Assembly: GCA_900095095.1 (NCBI GenBank)
Contig: FMBT01000218.1
Location: 1 to 35,313 of the forward strand
DNA length: 35,313 nucleotides
DNA from: Fragilariopsis cylindrus CCMP1102
Taxonomy: Eukaryota; Bacillariophyta; Bacillariophyceae; Bacillariales; Bacillariaceae
Direction of reading: 5' to 3'
Position 1 is the first letter of the stretch, and every line of letters starts with the position of its first letter. The position numbers were made by a program, and so were the translations under genes. Shown piece after piece: positions 1-9,660 of the stretch. The notes beneath the pieces are model-generated. The model was not told the origin of the DNA. It was given only the letters and a program-made list of their open reading frames with translations, and made no database searches.

Positions 1-998
1 GGTTTTGAGGACGACCTACGTGCTATTGTTAAAATGCTTCCCAAGGAACGTCAGACTATGTTATTTTCTGCCACACAGACTAAAAAAGTCGAAGACTTGG
101 CCAGACTTTCCATCAATCCCAAGACAGCTATTTATGTCGAAGTCAAAAACATTGGTAAGGAAGCTACGACAGAAAATTTAGAACAGGGTTACGTCACATG
201 TCCTTCAGACAAACGATTCTTGCTTCTCTTTACCTTCCTAAAGAAGAACAAGAATAAAAAATTATGGTCTTCTTATCATCATGTAATTCTGTGAAGTTCC
301 ACTCAGAACTACTGAATTACATAGATATTCCAGTTTTGGAGATCCACGGCCGACAAAAACAGGTCAAACGTACCACAACTTTCTTTCAATTTCAAAAGGC
401 TAAAACTGCTACTTTACTATGTACAGATGTCGCAGCTCGTGGTCTTGATATTCCTGAAGTTGATTGGATCATCCAATTCGATCCTCCAGACGATCCCCGG
501 GAATACATCCATCGCGTAGGAAGAACAGCACGTGGTGCGTCCGGTTCAGGTAGAGCTTTGATGTTTCTAACACCACAAGAAACGGGATTCCTTCGTTACT
601 TGCAAGCTGCCGCAAAGGTGACATTAAACGAATACGAATTTCCTACATCAAAAATTGCGAATGTCCAATCCCAACTCCAGTCGCTGATAGAGAAGAATTA
701 TTATCTGAACCGTTCTGCTCGAGATGCGTATCGAAGTTATCTACTTGCGTACGCAAGTCACTCCCACCGTGAGATCTACAATGTTCACGAGCTTGATTTA
801 CAGGCTGTTGGCTTAGCGTTTGGTTTTACAACTCCTCCCCGAGTTGATCTGGCGTTCTCGTCTCGTGGGGACAAGACAAAGCGAAATGTCAAAAGAGGGG
901 GAAATTCAAAGCATCAGCAATCATCCGGACACAAATTTAGTGCTGATAATCCTTACGGAAAACGTGACTCCTCCGACCGAAGACAATTCTCGCATTAA
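1..998 (+). CDS. DDX18: ATP-dependent RNA helicase DDX18/Has1, C-terminal part (5' end outside window, one frame break)
   Basis: This is the C-terminal half of the nucleolar DEAD-box helicase that remodels pre-rRNA in 60S (and 40S) ribosome assembly. Reading starts in frame 1 at base 1 with [11 protein letters not shown], then motif III (SAT in [15 protein letters not shown]). The helicase C domain follows, with [35 protein letters not shown] (motifs V and VI) and the family tail [19 protein letters not shown]. The end SSDRRQFSH closely resembles the C-terminus of animal DDX18, so the stop at 996-998 is the true one. The frame changes from 1 to 3 inside an A-run at about 256-261: KKNKNKK joins directly to [18 protein letters not shown] with no residues lost, as one missing A would produce. 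Either the sequence has a base error there or this allele is damaged; an intron cannot explain it. Family assignment is secure. Confidence 0.95.
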
Positions 999-1907
999 TT
1001 GTTTCTCTCTCTCTTGGAGGAATAGACGTTGGTTACTGTAATTGTAATTTTTAGGAATAAATCTACTAGTAAGATGGCAATTATTTAGGACTACTATTCT
1101 ATCCTATGGTCTCACCACTAACTATTTGAATTGTTTAGATACTTTACACAGTAAGAACTCTAAACGTTTGTTTCGTCAAATAGTCGAGTCAATTATTCCC
1201 TATATGGTTGTATTTACATAACCGCGAGCACATAATCATCATTACAAACAACAGAAATACTATGGAAAGTACCAAATGCCTACCCAATGCCCATTATTGT
1301 AGAGTGGGAGTGTACACTGTTGATTATATAGTAAGTATTTTCGCTCACAATATTGTTTATATCTACACCAAAACACAACTTTTTTCATAAATTTCAAGTG
1401 TATATATTATTCCTTTTTGATTCTACAGTACACAAAAAGAAGAAAAACATATGAAATTCTATTGTTCTTTGGAAAAAGTGGTAGAATATTAATTAATAAT
1501 CCTAAATGTCCTAAAACTGTGAACTAATTGAAATAGGGCGGCCACAAGCAATACTTCTACATCAATTCGACATTTACTAGTACAGTAACGTTACTACTAC
1601 TGTAGCTAGTATATTTTATTATACACTATACTAGTAGGAATAATAATACTGTATAAACTACAGTATCCATAAACACAAATACATCTCGCGCAGTATTCAG
1701 TATATAACTCAACACCAAGATTGAAAGATACGCGCGACGCTAACCACTCATAACTAAAACAGCAAAAATCATAAAAATTTGATTTGAATTATGAAGTTTT
1801 GAAGTTCCAATAAAATAAAGCAGCGAACGATTGTAAGTGAAGAGTTTCAAAGAAGAGTACAGAAGTGCTACTAGCTAATAGTGACGAATAAAGCCGCTAC
1901 GATATAT
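999..1907. other. Intergenic region between DDX18 and BCD1
   Basis: No coding region is supported; the short open frames here are AT-rich and start at non-ATG codons or lack any family resemblance. It should hold the DDX18 3' UTR and the BCD1 promoter. Between 1423 and 1665 there are five copies of TACAGTA or its complement TACTGTA, a motif that recurs in other gaps of this window. Confidence 0.6.
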
Positions 1908-2858
1908 ATGACATCAAAAACGATGAGCGAGAAAAACGACAATACCGAAAGCGAAAATAATAAATCATCGAGCGTTCGACTACGTTGCATGGAATGTAAG
2001 GAGAAAATTTCCTTATACCAGTGTCCAGGATGTCAGATCCGTACCTGTTCTTTGCAGTGTTGTCAAGCACACAAGAAAAGAACTGGCTGTACAGGAAAAC
2101 GAAATCGCTCAGAATACCTTCCACTTTGTCGGATGAACGATAACACACTCCAAAGTGACTATTTTTTCATCGAAGAAGTTTTAGAAATTATGCCTCGGGC
2201 AAGTAAAATTTCTAAGTTGGCCGAAGAAAACTCCATAAGTACAAGCACAAGCACGAGTTCTATTAACAATAATAGATCGACCGCATCATTGAATAAGAAG
2301 GCAAGACGATTAGTCAATCAGGCCAAGAATCGCGGAATTACTCTACAAGTTATGCCTAGTTTTCTGGAACGACATAAAAACAACACATCGTGGTACTGTG
2401 GTCCAAAAGATAACATAACGTGGAAAGTTGAGATTATAATCATGCCGACAAAGAACTTTTTTTCGTTTCAATTATCAGAAAAAGAGGAAAATATACTGGA
2501 CTGCATTTTGAAGCATATAAGAGAATTTTATAGAGATGATTCGGGCATGCCAACTACTTTATTGGGTAGTTATCAGCTATTCACAAAGCGACTTCCGAGT
2601 TCTGTCAAAGATCCAAAATACGTTCAAATCGAAAATAATGTATGTTTACAAAAAGCCTTAAACGGCTTAACTATTATCGAGCATCCGACAATATACTGCG
2701 TCCCCAATGATAATTTGAAAGATTTTCCTATCGGGACAGAAAAAATCACAGAGAAAACTGATAATATTATCACCACTTGTACCGATCAGGGTTCAATTGA
2801 AATACCAACAACCACGGAGCCTCCAGCTGAATCAAATCATAATATATGTTTAGATTAG
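1908..2858 (+). CDS. ZNHIT6: Box C/D snoRNA protein 1 (BCD1/ZNHIT6), HIT zinc finger
   Basis: BCD1 is an essential nuclear assembly factor for box C/D snoRNPs, including U3, and is needed for pre-rRNA processing. Counted from the first ATG in frame, a zf-HIT finger spans residues 27-61 with ligands C27, C30, C39, C42, C47, C51, H55 and C61 (CMEC, CPGC, TCSLQC, HKKRTGC). It is followed by the typical DYFFIEEVLE segment. The second conserved BCD1 block starts near residue 135 (KKARRLVNQAKNRGITLQVM) and continues through FLERHKNNTSWYCG and WKVEIII, matching the region that follows the finger in animal ZNHIT6. A low-complexity Ser/Thr/Asn linker separates the blocks. The open frame extends upstream to 1881, but only through non-ATG codons, so ATG 1908 (or 1923) is the likely start. 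The product is about 316 aa without introns and ends 142 bp from the convergent isochorismatase-family gene. Confidence 0.9.
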   Translation: MTSKTMSEKNDNTESENNKSSSVRLRCMECKEKISLYQCPGCQIRTCSLQCCQAHKKRTGCTGKRNRSEYLPLCRMNDNTLQSDYFFIEEVLEIMPRASKISKLAEENSISTSTSTSSINNNRSTASLNKKARRLVNQAKNRGITLQVMPSFLERHKNNTSWYCGPKDNITWKVEIIIMPTKNFFSFQLSEKEENILDCILKHIREFYRDDSGMPTTLLGSYQLFTKRLPSSVKDPKYVQIENNVCLQKALNGLTIIEHPTIYCVPNDNLKDFPIGTEKITEKTDNIITTCTDQGSIEIPTTTEPPAESNHNICLD

Positions 2859-3000
2859 TTGTTCTAAGCATCGCCGTTGAACTCATTTGGAAGCTTCATA
2901 TGTTCCACTGTCAATTTGCTCACCGCTTTATAATTAAAAGTCAAGTCCATCATTGTCATCAAGAACAAATAAATAAGAGGATATCAGATCATGCACAAAT

Positions 3001-3834
3001 TCAACTAAACACAATCGAAGATTTTTCATATAGAAGGGCTTTCAACACAACAGCAATTGATCGCATAAACACTGTACTTTCTCGAGAACTACTGTAGAAA
3101 TCTTCGTTATAAATCTTACCTTTGAAATTAGCATGCTCTGCAGATTGCATTAACATAAATGCAGCTGACTGAGCTGTCGTAAGAAATGCACCTGCTTGTG
3201 ACATACGGTTTAACGCAAGTTCTCTGTCATATGGTTGCTGCGATGAGACCGAATCAGCAATGATGTGTACCTCTTTCCCGTCTTCTAACAAATCCAAGCA
3301 CGTCTGTTGCACACATACATGTGCCTCGATGCCGAATATCTAAAAAGGAAAAAGTAGAAAGTAACGTAAGAAATAGCATTTGATTTTTTTTGTTAGTACT
3401 ATTATACATGTAGTACGCATCAATGATGTATGATAACCGTATTAAATACAAAATATATTACTACTTACAACAACTGAATCTCTATTCAAAGTCTGCATAT
3501 GACTCTTCACTTCGTCGGTACACATTGAAAACCTTTTCTTTTCGAATATTTTACAACTTGCAAAGTGTTCTTGATCTGCAAAAGTATCTTTCACAGTTTC
3601 ACCAAAAACCTTTGTGTATTGTTGGGTAATAACGATGGGTATATCCAATTCCTTTGCAACTGATGTCATATATTTTGCCGTATTGATAATCGTTTCACCA
3701 CGCCACGTAAGAGGACGGAATCGATCTTGAATATCACATAATAAAAATACAGTATTTTCAGGTTTTAGTTTACCGACCGACGTCGATGATGATAATCGAC
3801 GAACTGCGTTGGTAATGCCACCAGTATTCATCAT
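3001..3834 (-). CDS. Isochorismatase-family cysteine hydrolase (ISOC1/ISOC2-like), two exons
   Basis: This is a member of the cysteine-hydrolase superfamily closest to eukaryotic ISOC1/ISOC2, whose substrate is not firmly known. Exon 1 is 3834-3469 and exon 2 is 3339-3001. The 129-bp intron (3468-3340) has a GTAAGT donor and a TTTTTAG acceptor and keeps frame, joining NRDSVV to IFGIEAHVCVQQT. The catalytic triad is visible: D34 in LLCDIQDRF, K100 (or K99) in FEKKRFSM, and C131 in HVCV. The protein is about 234 aa, the usual size for ISOC2. The ATG at 3834 was chosen because the frame further upstream has only a TTG. The N-terminus (AVRRLSSSTSVG, positive and Ser-rich, no acidic residues) resembles a mitochondrial presequence, as in animal ISOC2; that localisation is inferred. 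The gene is convergent with BCD1. Splice sites are read by eye. Confidence 0.9.
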
Positions 3835-4171
3835 CGTGATGCTAATAATACGGTAAGAGGAAGACAAAACAATCAAAATGCAAAGTTCAGGGATTTAGAA
3901 GGAAAAGGAAGAAGAAAACAAGATCGTTCAGTGGATAATTTTCTCATACATATCAGGATTTGCCTGTATTATTTAATTATTTGTTTTTTGAATGACGCGT
4001 CAAACGAAATTATCGTCGCTTTCTAATACCAAATCAATTCATTGGTAATAGAAAACTACGATCCCGGTAATATCAGGTACAACTACCTCAAACCGTATTA
4101 TATTACGATTGATTCCATCAGGCTTCATTAAAGCAAGGACAGTAATATAAAACTGATATAAAAAAAAACGC

Positions 4172-4306
4172 TCACCTTCTTGAATAGTTATGGATCTGTA
4201 TTCCTTTTGTAATCGGAATAAAGTTTGATAGTAGTAACGATAATAATAACAACAACGATAACTTGCACAAAGATGAAACAATTTGAACTTTCTTCGCTGC
4301 ACTCAT
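4172..4306 (-). CDS. Possible small ORF with signal-like hydrophobic N-terminus
   Basis: An ATG at 4306 opens a 44-residue frame starting MSAAKKVQIVSS, followed by a Leu/Ser-rich hydrophobic core (residues about 13-30) and a short basic tail ending NYSRR. The arrangement resembles a signal peptide. The last codons overlap a consensus-like donor (AAG followed by GTGAGC), so it could be a first exon, but I found no acceptor giving a longer frame. No homology is recognised. The frame could equally be chance in AT-rich DNA. Confidence 0.2.
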   Translation of the reverse strand: MSAAKKVQIVSSLCKLSLLLLLSLLLSNFIPITKGIQIHNYSRR

Positions 4307-4859
4307 CACGCTACTTCATGTTTGGATGTTTGATTTTTGTTTGTTGCGATTGATAATCACTACGTAACGCGACGCCTTTAAAAAAAGATATCTCGCGATA
4401 GTCGTTCTTTGTGCCTCAGTCACTAGTTAAACAGGACTGGACCATCAGCGAATATTTCTGATAAGCTTCTCCTACAGTACTGTACCGAACCGGTCAAGGG
4501 CCTTTCTTTGATTCTTTTGATGGCTGGCTGCTGGCTGTGCACAGTTTTAGCTGAACGAGTTACTACGGTACGGTAGCACATCATTATGGAATACCCATTA
4601 AGACCTCAGCATTGATCTTACTACATTGTAAAGCATTTCAATCAATCAACATACTACAGTAGTCTCGTTCAATACTAGCTATGTGAAGTCTTTATACAAC
4701 TAGAAGTACAGTATTAGTGTAGATAGTAGTAGATAAATTGTAACTGTAAACCTATAATGTTATATTTTATAGTAAAATTAGTCTAGTAGTATGTTTGCTA
4801 TGCTGAAACGGAAGTTTTAGGAAAAGAAAATTCCTACAAAAGGTGTGTTATATGTGCAC

Positions 4860-4875
4860 GGGGGGGTTGGGAGGG
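4860..4875 (+). other. G-quadruplex-type G-run cluster
   Basis: Seven consecutive G, then TT, GGG, A, GGG. This supplies four G-triplets with loops of one or two bases, meeting the usual G-quadruplex pattern on the plus strand. It stands out in AT-rich DNA. It lies about 340 bp beyond the 3' end of the minus-strand gene at 5217-5615. Folding is not shown. Confidence 0.45.
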
Positions 4876-5216
4876 TTGTTGTTCGTTTGTTATATGTACA
4901 GTGTGTTCAACAACCGTCATTTTGACGGTAAGCACTGGCGATGCTGTTTCTATATATGCAGTATGTGATGCCAGGTTAAAGGTCAGGTTTCGGGTGGGAT
5001 ATGTGGGAGTCGGATGTCAATCTTTTTCGTTGCGTTGGATGATGTCTTGGGGGGTCGCAAGAAAGGAAAGAATCAAAATCACCGTAGGAGATTTCTTGTA
5101 TGGTTTACCTTGTAGTAGTAGTATATTATGAGCAGAGTTTTAGTTCGTATTTGCCTTCCAGGCTTGAGAGTCAGTCTTATCTTCAGAGCACAGCAATAGT
5201 AGTTTTGATATTTTAT

Positions 5217-5615
5217 TTATGCAGATCTAGCTGTTGGACTCATTGCAAGTGATGCAAGACCAGACTTGATTTTCTTGGAACGAACGAGGCGGCGATGTGA
5301 TGAGGATGATGTCGAGGATGTTGTCTTTGACATGTTCCGTCTTCTTTTGCCCAATTTGTCGGAGGGAGGTGCGTAGTCAGTCGATGATAAGAATGAATCC
5401 CAAGAATCTATACTTGTTACTGATTCAGAATCAGATCCACTCTCACTGTTATCCCATTCAATAACTGGAAAGGCACTGACATTATTACTACTAAAAGTAG
5501 TAGTTGTGTCGTTAAAATTTAGACCGAAGAATTCACAAGAAAGAGCTGCCTCTCTCGTCTTGTCTTGTTCAAGCTCCAATGCTTGTGTTGCGGGGTATGA
5601 AATCGTAAGTACCAT
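5217..5615 (-). CDS. Small Ser-rich protein of unknown function
   Basis: A 132-codon frame from a real ATG at 5615 to TAA at 5217-5219. The N-terminal 50 residues are mixed (MVLTISYPATQALELEQDK...). The middle is acidic and Ser-rich (EWDNSESGSDSESVTSIDSW), and the C-terminus is strongly basic and Ser-rich (LGKRRRNMSK, HRRLVRSKKIKSGLASLAMS). The charge split and low complexity suggest a disordered, perhaps nuclear, phosphoprotein. I do not recognise a family. Codon choice looks coding, but the frame is short and could be one exon of a longer gene. No introns or partners are evident. Confidence 0.5.
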   Translation of the reverse strand: MVLTISYPATQALELEQDKTREAALSCEFFGLNFNDTTTTFSSNNVSAFPVIEWDNSESGSDSESVTSIDSWDSFLSSTDYAPPSDKLGKRRRNMSKTTSSTSSSSHRRLVRSKKIKSGLASLAMSPTARSA

Positions 5616-6912
5616 CTTTGCTTATTTGATTTGTTTGGATTTGATACTTTAGCTTGTAATTGCTAGGGGTGTTGTTTTCTTTTAGAGTTTGTGTTCGTTC
5701 TAATGTTACTTTGTGTCGATCGTGTGTGGATAAAGAAAAAAGCAAAAGAAAGAAAAACCTACCCACTCTACGACGCGTACGCAAGCTGATTGCATTTGCT
5801 GTTTATTCCTAAAGTTTCACTGCGCTACAATTGTAGTGATGTTTACGTGCGCATTCTTCTTTTTGTATAAAAGAAGAATATAGAACAAGTGTCGAACTTA
5901 AAGAATACATATGAAAAAATGCGTCGTTTTTTGTTTCCTATAATGACTCTGACAATTTGAATGCTATTTTTTTCGATGTGACAACACACGTATTTTTATT
6001 TGTGTATTTGAATCGCGCCGAAATTTCATAAGTAATATTATTGTTCTGTCAACGTAAACATCATTTTTCGTGTATTTTATTTTTTTAATTGGCGAGGGGT
6101 AGAGTAAAATAACTAATTATTGAAGAATAAAAAATAGTCTTCATAACTATGGAAAATATCGTATAAATATATAAAAAAGAAAATATGATTAAAACAATAA
6201 TTTCTTGGAACCTCGATTGGACGCATGTCGTCGCATGGTGACAAAGAACAAATAAATGACGAACTTTTGTGCAAATTTATGATGCCTCTTCTTTTTGACT
6301 TCTAATGTGAATTCTTTAACCCCTAAGTTTCATCTCGATGCTTTTAATTATTCTGATGCGCAGAAAGCAATAAAGCACTAGTTATTATCTAGTCGTAAGT
6401 TTGAATTATAATCTCTCACTTAGCTTGGGGGTGGTGTTAGTAATAAAATTACATCCCCATTCCCGCATGCAGTATTCAAAATTCTTGATAAAATATAATA
6501 AAATTAGAGTTTCTTGGAACCTTGTTGAAGCTGAGAGCTGTAACGAGTAGTGGGGGTCGTAGTGTTGGTCGTCGAATGTTGGTGTCATGTCGTCATTCTA
6601 TGTTTTTTGAATTTGTTTTTTGAAACGACATGACTCACTCGACTTCTGTTGTACAGAACAAGGAAGTTAGAACAAAGAGCAGTAAAGAAGGAATTGAATA
6701 TTCTTCTTGAGTAACTCCAATGTTGTGCAACAGTTGTAGCCTTGTATGATACATGACACCTCAATCTATTTGTCCTCCAGTAAAATCTTAGGTAAAGCTG
6801 GGTCTGTATTTTGTATACTGTAGGCTCCGGACATCTTCCGCTGGCGAATTAAAAACTTATTAAACATTACGAATATTCCCCTGGCACCATAATGATGACC
6901 AATCATTAAGCA

Positions 6913-6934
6913 ATCATTAAGGACCCTTAATGAT
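6913..6934. repeat. Perfect inverted repeat, 9-bp arms
   Basis: ATCATTAAG and CTTAATGAT are separated by GACC. Extra copies of AATCATTAAG (from 6901) and ATGATC flank it, so the segment 6885-6950 is a small cluster of ATCATTAAG-like words on both strands. It could form a hairpin or a dimeric binding site; nothing further can be said. Confidence 0.5.
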
Positions 6935-6983
6935 CACTAAATGATCAACAGCTGTTAAGGGATAACCAGAATCCTGTTAGTTA

Positions 6984-7235
6984 ATATATCTTTATAGCAT
7001 TCTTTTTCTCCAACACAACCAACAACAACACATACATACATACATCTATCCATCCATCCATTCATCAACAACAATGCAGCAGATATCATATCATGTTTAT
7101 ATATCTTCATAGCATTCTTTTTCTTCAACACAAATCTCATGTTCATATAAAGAAGTCTTCCATTTCTTTCTTCAACACAAACGACAACTTATCCATCCAT
7201 CCATCCATCCATCCATCCGCAATGTAGCAGATATC
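6984..7235. repeat. Imperfect tandem duplication with (CATC)n/(CATA)n microsatellites
   Basis: Unit 1 is about 6984-7095 and unit 2 about 7099-7235. Both begin ATATATCTTNATAGCATTC, continue through TTTTTCTNCAACACAA, pass a CATC tract (7045-7063 and 7191-7218) and end with AATGNAGCAGATATC. Unit 2 carries an extra partial copy of the TTCTTCAACACAAA word, so the array has grown in steps. On the minus strand the array lies downstream of the 5S-like sequence. Confidence 0.7.
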
Positions 7236-7404
7236 TCATTGTTAGACAAAGAATAATAGAATGTATGGGGTGGTTACTATTATATTGTATGTAAATTGTA
7301 AGAGAGAGGAGGAGGAATAAGGTGAGAATTGATGAACTAAATAAGTGCTTTCCCAAAATGAGAAATATAACCATAAAATAAATTAAGACAAAATGGTTAG
7401 TGAG

Positions 7405-7520
7405 AACATCACTGGGGATTCCAATATGGTCCCCCACTGCAGTACTAACCAGGCCTGAACATGCTTAAATTCGCTGAGCTGAGCAGACGGGAAGCGGTGC
7501 TGTCATGTCGGTATGATCCA
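7405..7520 (-). rRNA. 5S rRNA-like sequence, probably a pseudogene
   Basis: Reading the minus strand from 7519, the sequence follows the 5S rRNA plan. It has CATACC, then GACATG which pairs fully with CATGTT further on (helix II), then CACCGCTTCCCGTCTG. After that comes an internal control region very close to eukaryotic 5S (TTTAAGCATG, then CAGGCCTGGTTAGTACTG, then GTGGGGGACC). Two defects argue against a working rRNA. The word CTCAG is duplicated, giving five extra bases just before box A, and the 5' and 3' ends cannot pair to make helix I. A TTTT run about 15 bases downstream (7390-7393) could end Pol III transcription. It may be a dispersed 5S pseudogene or the head of a 5S-derived SINE. 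Confidence 0.7.
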
Positions 7521-7830
7521 AGCACCGGTTGGAGGTGCATGAATTTGCATATATAGTACTAGTAGCCTAAGAAACACTAACGACGCATAATTTGTATGGC
7601 ATCCAGTGGGGGATTCGGGACTTCTCTGATTTTTCGTTGCTTAACTTTTATGCGCGCTAGGTTAGCTACAGCTACTGTAGTACAAAGTTGTACTGTAGTG
7701 GAGTGCGTTTGATATTTGATATTTTCGAATTTCCCTAGGCAAATCCCGACAAACATGATGAATGATCATCTTCGAATCGTTAGCATTTTTTACAATTCGA
7801 CTATCATTACAAGTGCAGACTGTATTAACG
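7521..7830. other. Upstream region of the histidine phosphatase gene
   Basis: Non-coding, with the palindrome-half motif TACTGTAG at 7673-7680 and 7691-7698. An in-frame alternative ATG of the next gene lies at 7762. Confidence 0.5.
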
Positions 7831-8821
7831 ATGAAGAAATTTACACGTGCGATTATTGTTAGCGTGGGATACTTGAATTTCTCGCCAGTAGTGTTTTCCT
7901 TTGTACCGATAGTGAGTACAGACTTCGAGAAAAATGTGATATTTACAAGAAATAACAAATTGTTTCGATCATCGCTCTCTTCAACATCAGAATATATTTC
8001 ATCCGATGATACTAGTATCGTACGACCAGAGCTACCTCCAATAGGAGATTCTATAAGGAGACTCTTCCTCGTAAGACATGGAGAAGTAATTAATCCAGGA
8101 GGCGATCGACCAGTATATTACGGCGCGATGGACGTCTCCCTGTCATCTCTCGGAGAAGCTGAGGCTATAGCGGCGGCGCGGTATCTTCAATACTATGATC
8201 TTGATTTTGTTGTGAGCAGCCCACTATTACGGGCAATCTTTGGTGCAGAGCAAATTGTCGCCTTACAGAAGAACTTGTCAAATAATGAGGACGAAGAGGG
8301 AGTTGTGCAAATGGATGGATTCAAAGAACTTGACCGAGGGGCGTGGTGCGGGATGACAAAGGTATGTTTTGTGGTACTTCTATTTGAAAGCATTGGCTCA
8401 TAAAAATGAATTTACCTATTGTACTGACATGTAACGGGTCACTCGTTTGTAATACATTCGTAAACAATACAAGGATGAAATCGGTTCAGCAATGCAAAGG
8501 TTTGATGCATGCGATGAAAGTGCAACTCCAGAAAATGGCGAATCATACTCTTACCTGAAGGAACGCGTATTGGAAGAAAGGGATAATGTCTTAGAAAGAT
8601 TGCCGATGGGTCATGCTGCTGCAATAGTGTCACATTTACAAGTAACTCGTAGCTTACTTAGTGATGCCATGGGCATTCCAACGGCAGAAATGGCCGGCCT
8701 TGAAATTGCAACTGCGAGTGTGACTTGTATTGATTACGATTTAACGGGAACTCAAACTGTGCATTTCCAAAGCTTCAAACCCGACGTAGGTCTTACGACG
8801 TCAATAGATGGCGCAAACTAG
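7831..8821 (+). CDS. Histidine phosphatase (phosphoglycerate mutase-like), possibly plastid-targeted, two exons
   Basis: Branch-1 histidine phosphatase superfamily (phosphoglycerate mutase/CobC type), which transfers phosphate through a phospho-histidine. Exon 1 ends at 8361 (MTK, donor GTATGT). The 112-bp intron is 8362-8473, and exon 2 starts at 8474 (DEIGSAMQRF) and ends at 8821. Counted from ATG 7831, the RHGE motif (LFLVRHGEV) gives nucleophile H83, the acid is E166 in KELDRGAWCGMTK, and the second catalytic His is H231 in IVSHLQ. The length is about 292 aa. The N-terminus is hydrophobic (MKKFTRAIIVSVGYLNF...) and is followed by VFSFVP, similar to the ASAFAP cleavage motif of diatom plastid preproteins with the key Phe; plastid import is therefore inferred. 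An upstream in-frame ATG at 7762 would add 23 residues and hide the signal, so I prefer 7831. The substrate is unknown. Confidence 0.85.
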
Positions 8822-9660
8822 GTCTCCAGCTTGATATGGGTCATGAGACGAGACCTTTTGCTGAATATATTGAATCATTCATAAAGGATATTTTTGTATT
8901 TATTTATTTACTCTCCTATTATCTATCTGCGGCACATTTTGACCTGTTTGAAATACACTTCTTTATTTCCCTAGCATCCGTTGAACGTATCAACATATAC
9001 GCAATCTCCAATATCAAATAAAAGGTCGGTATATAGTCATGTGTTTTTATTATCATTAAAAAATTCACCTTTAACTGCGTTGCACTACTAATAAACCAAG
9101 AAGTGTAGAGCAAGTGTAGAGGATTCATAAATGGCTAAAATTTGTACCCTTTGCTTAGAAATGAGTGATATTTGATTGTAACTATTACTATACACATGTC
9201 ATGTTGTGTGCCATTCCTTCTAATAATTTATTTTACCTTGTAATATATCTCAATACTGGAGAAGTTGATGAAGTTATTATAGGCTATGGCTTGTCCCTTT
9301 TGATCTATATAATCTACCAGCGAAACAAGTGTTTTCTGCTTCCAAGTGGTTTGAGCCAATTGATATCACTGCATTATACTAAAAAATGGCCAACAATCTA
9401 AGAGGGTTTGTTAAGTACCACATGATACCTTTTTAATTTTCTATTTCTTCTTAATATGCAGGTGCACATTGAGAGAAAAGACAACAGAGTACATATGTGT
9501 CGCAACCATAATATGCAGCAGTTATCAAATGAGAAGGAGACTTTGAGTCTACTGTCTGTACAATGTATCATCTAGAACTCTTCACTGTGGTATTTGAAAG
9601 GGAGAGTAAAATCTATAAATCATATTGTTAACAAATAATCAAACATATTATTAGTGTGTA
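8822..9660. other. Intergenic, no gene seen
   Basis: AT-rich sequence after the phosphatase stop codon. Open frames (for example 8836-9021 and 9165-9401) are short, rich in Ile, Tyr and Phe, and without recognisable features. I see no RNA gene. Confidence 0.5.

Larger units (their letters stand above)
3835..5216. other. Intergenic region, no convincing gene
   Basis: Apart from one short open frame at 4172-4306 (listed separately), I see no gene here. The stretch contains three TACAGTA-type sites: a perfect TACAGTACTGTA palindrome at 4473-4484, CTACAGTA at 4654-4661 and TACAGTA at 4707-4713. It also holds a G-rich block at 4860-4875. Open frames at 4039-4302 (minus) and 4901-5131 (plus) start at GTG codons and show no family features. 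Confidence 0.5.
5616..7404. other. Long non-coding stretch with simple repeats
   Basis: No gene is supported. AT-rich sequence fills most of it; the open frames inside are short and featureless. Contents: a TACTGTAG site at 6816-6823, an inverted repeat at 6913-6934, and an imperfect duplication with CATC/CATA microsatellites at 6984-7235. The right end runs into the minus-strand 5S-like sequence. Confidence 0.5.

Noticed and set aside
256..264. Programmed ribosomal frameshifting in DDX18
   Set aside because: The A-run is short, no stimulatory structure is evident, the family is not known to use it, and the same type of one-base loss appears in BUD23.
2846..3097. Plus-strand open frame after BCD1
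   Set aside because: It overlaps the BCD1 stop and the antisense of the isochorismatase-family exon 2, and shows no domain features; most likely 3' UTR.
4039..4302. Minus-strand open frame of 87 codons
   Set aside because: It starts at GTG, is Tyr/Cys low-complexity at first, and overlaps the ATG-started small frame in another phase.
7441..7530. tRNA gene in the structured region near 7450-7530
   Set aside because: The minus strand matches the 5S rRNA internal control region far better; no T-loop or acceptor stem pairing is seen. No tRNA was found anywhere in the window by eye.
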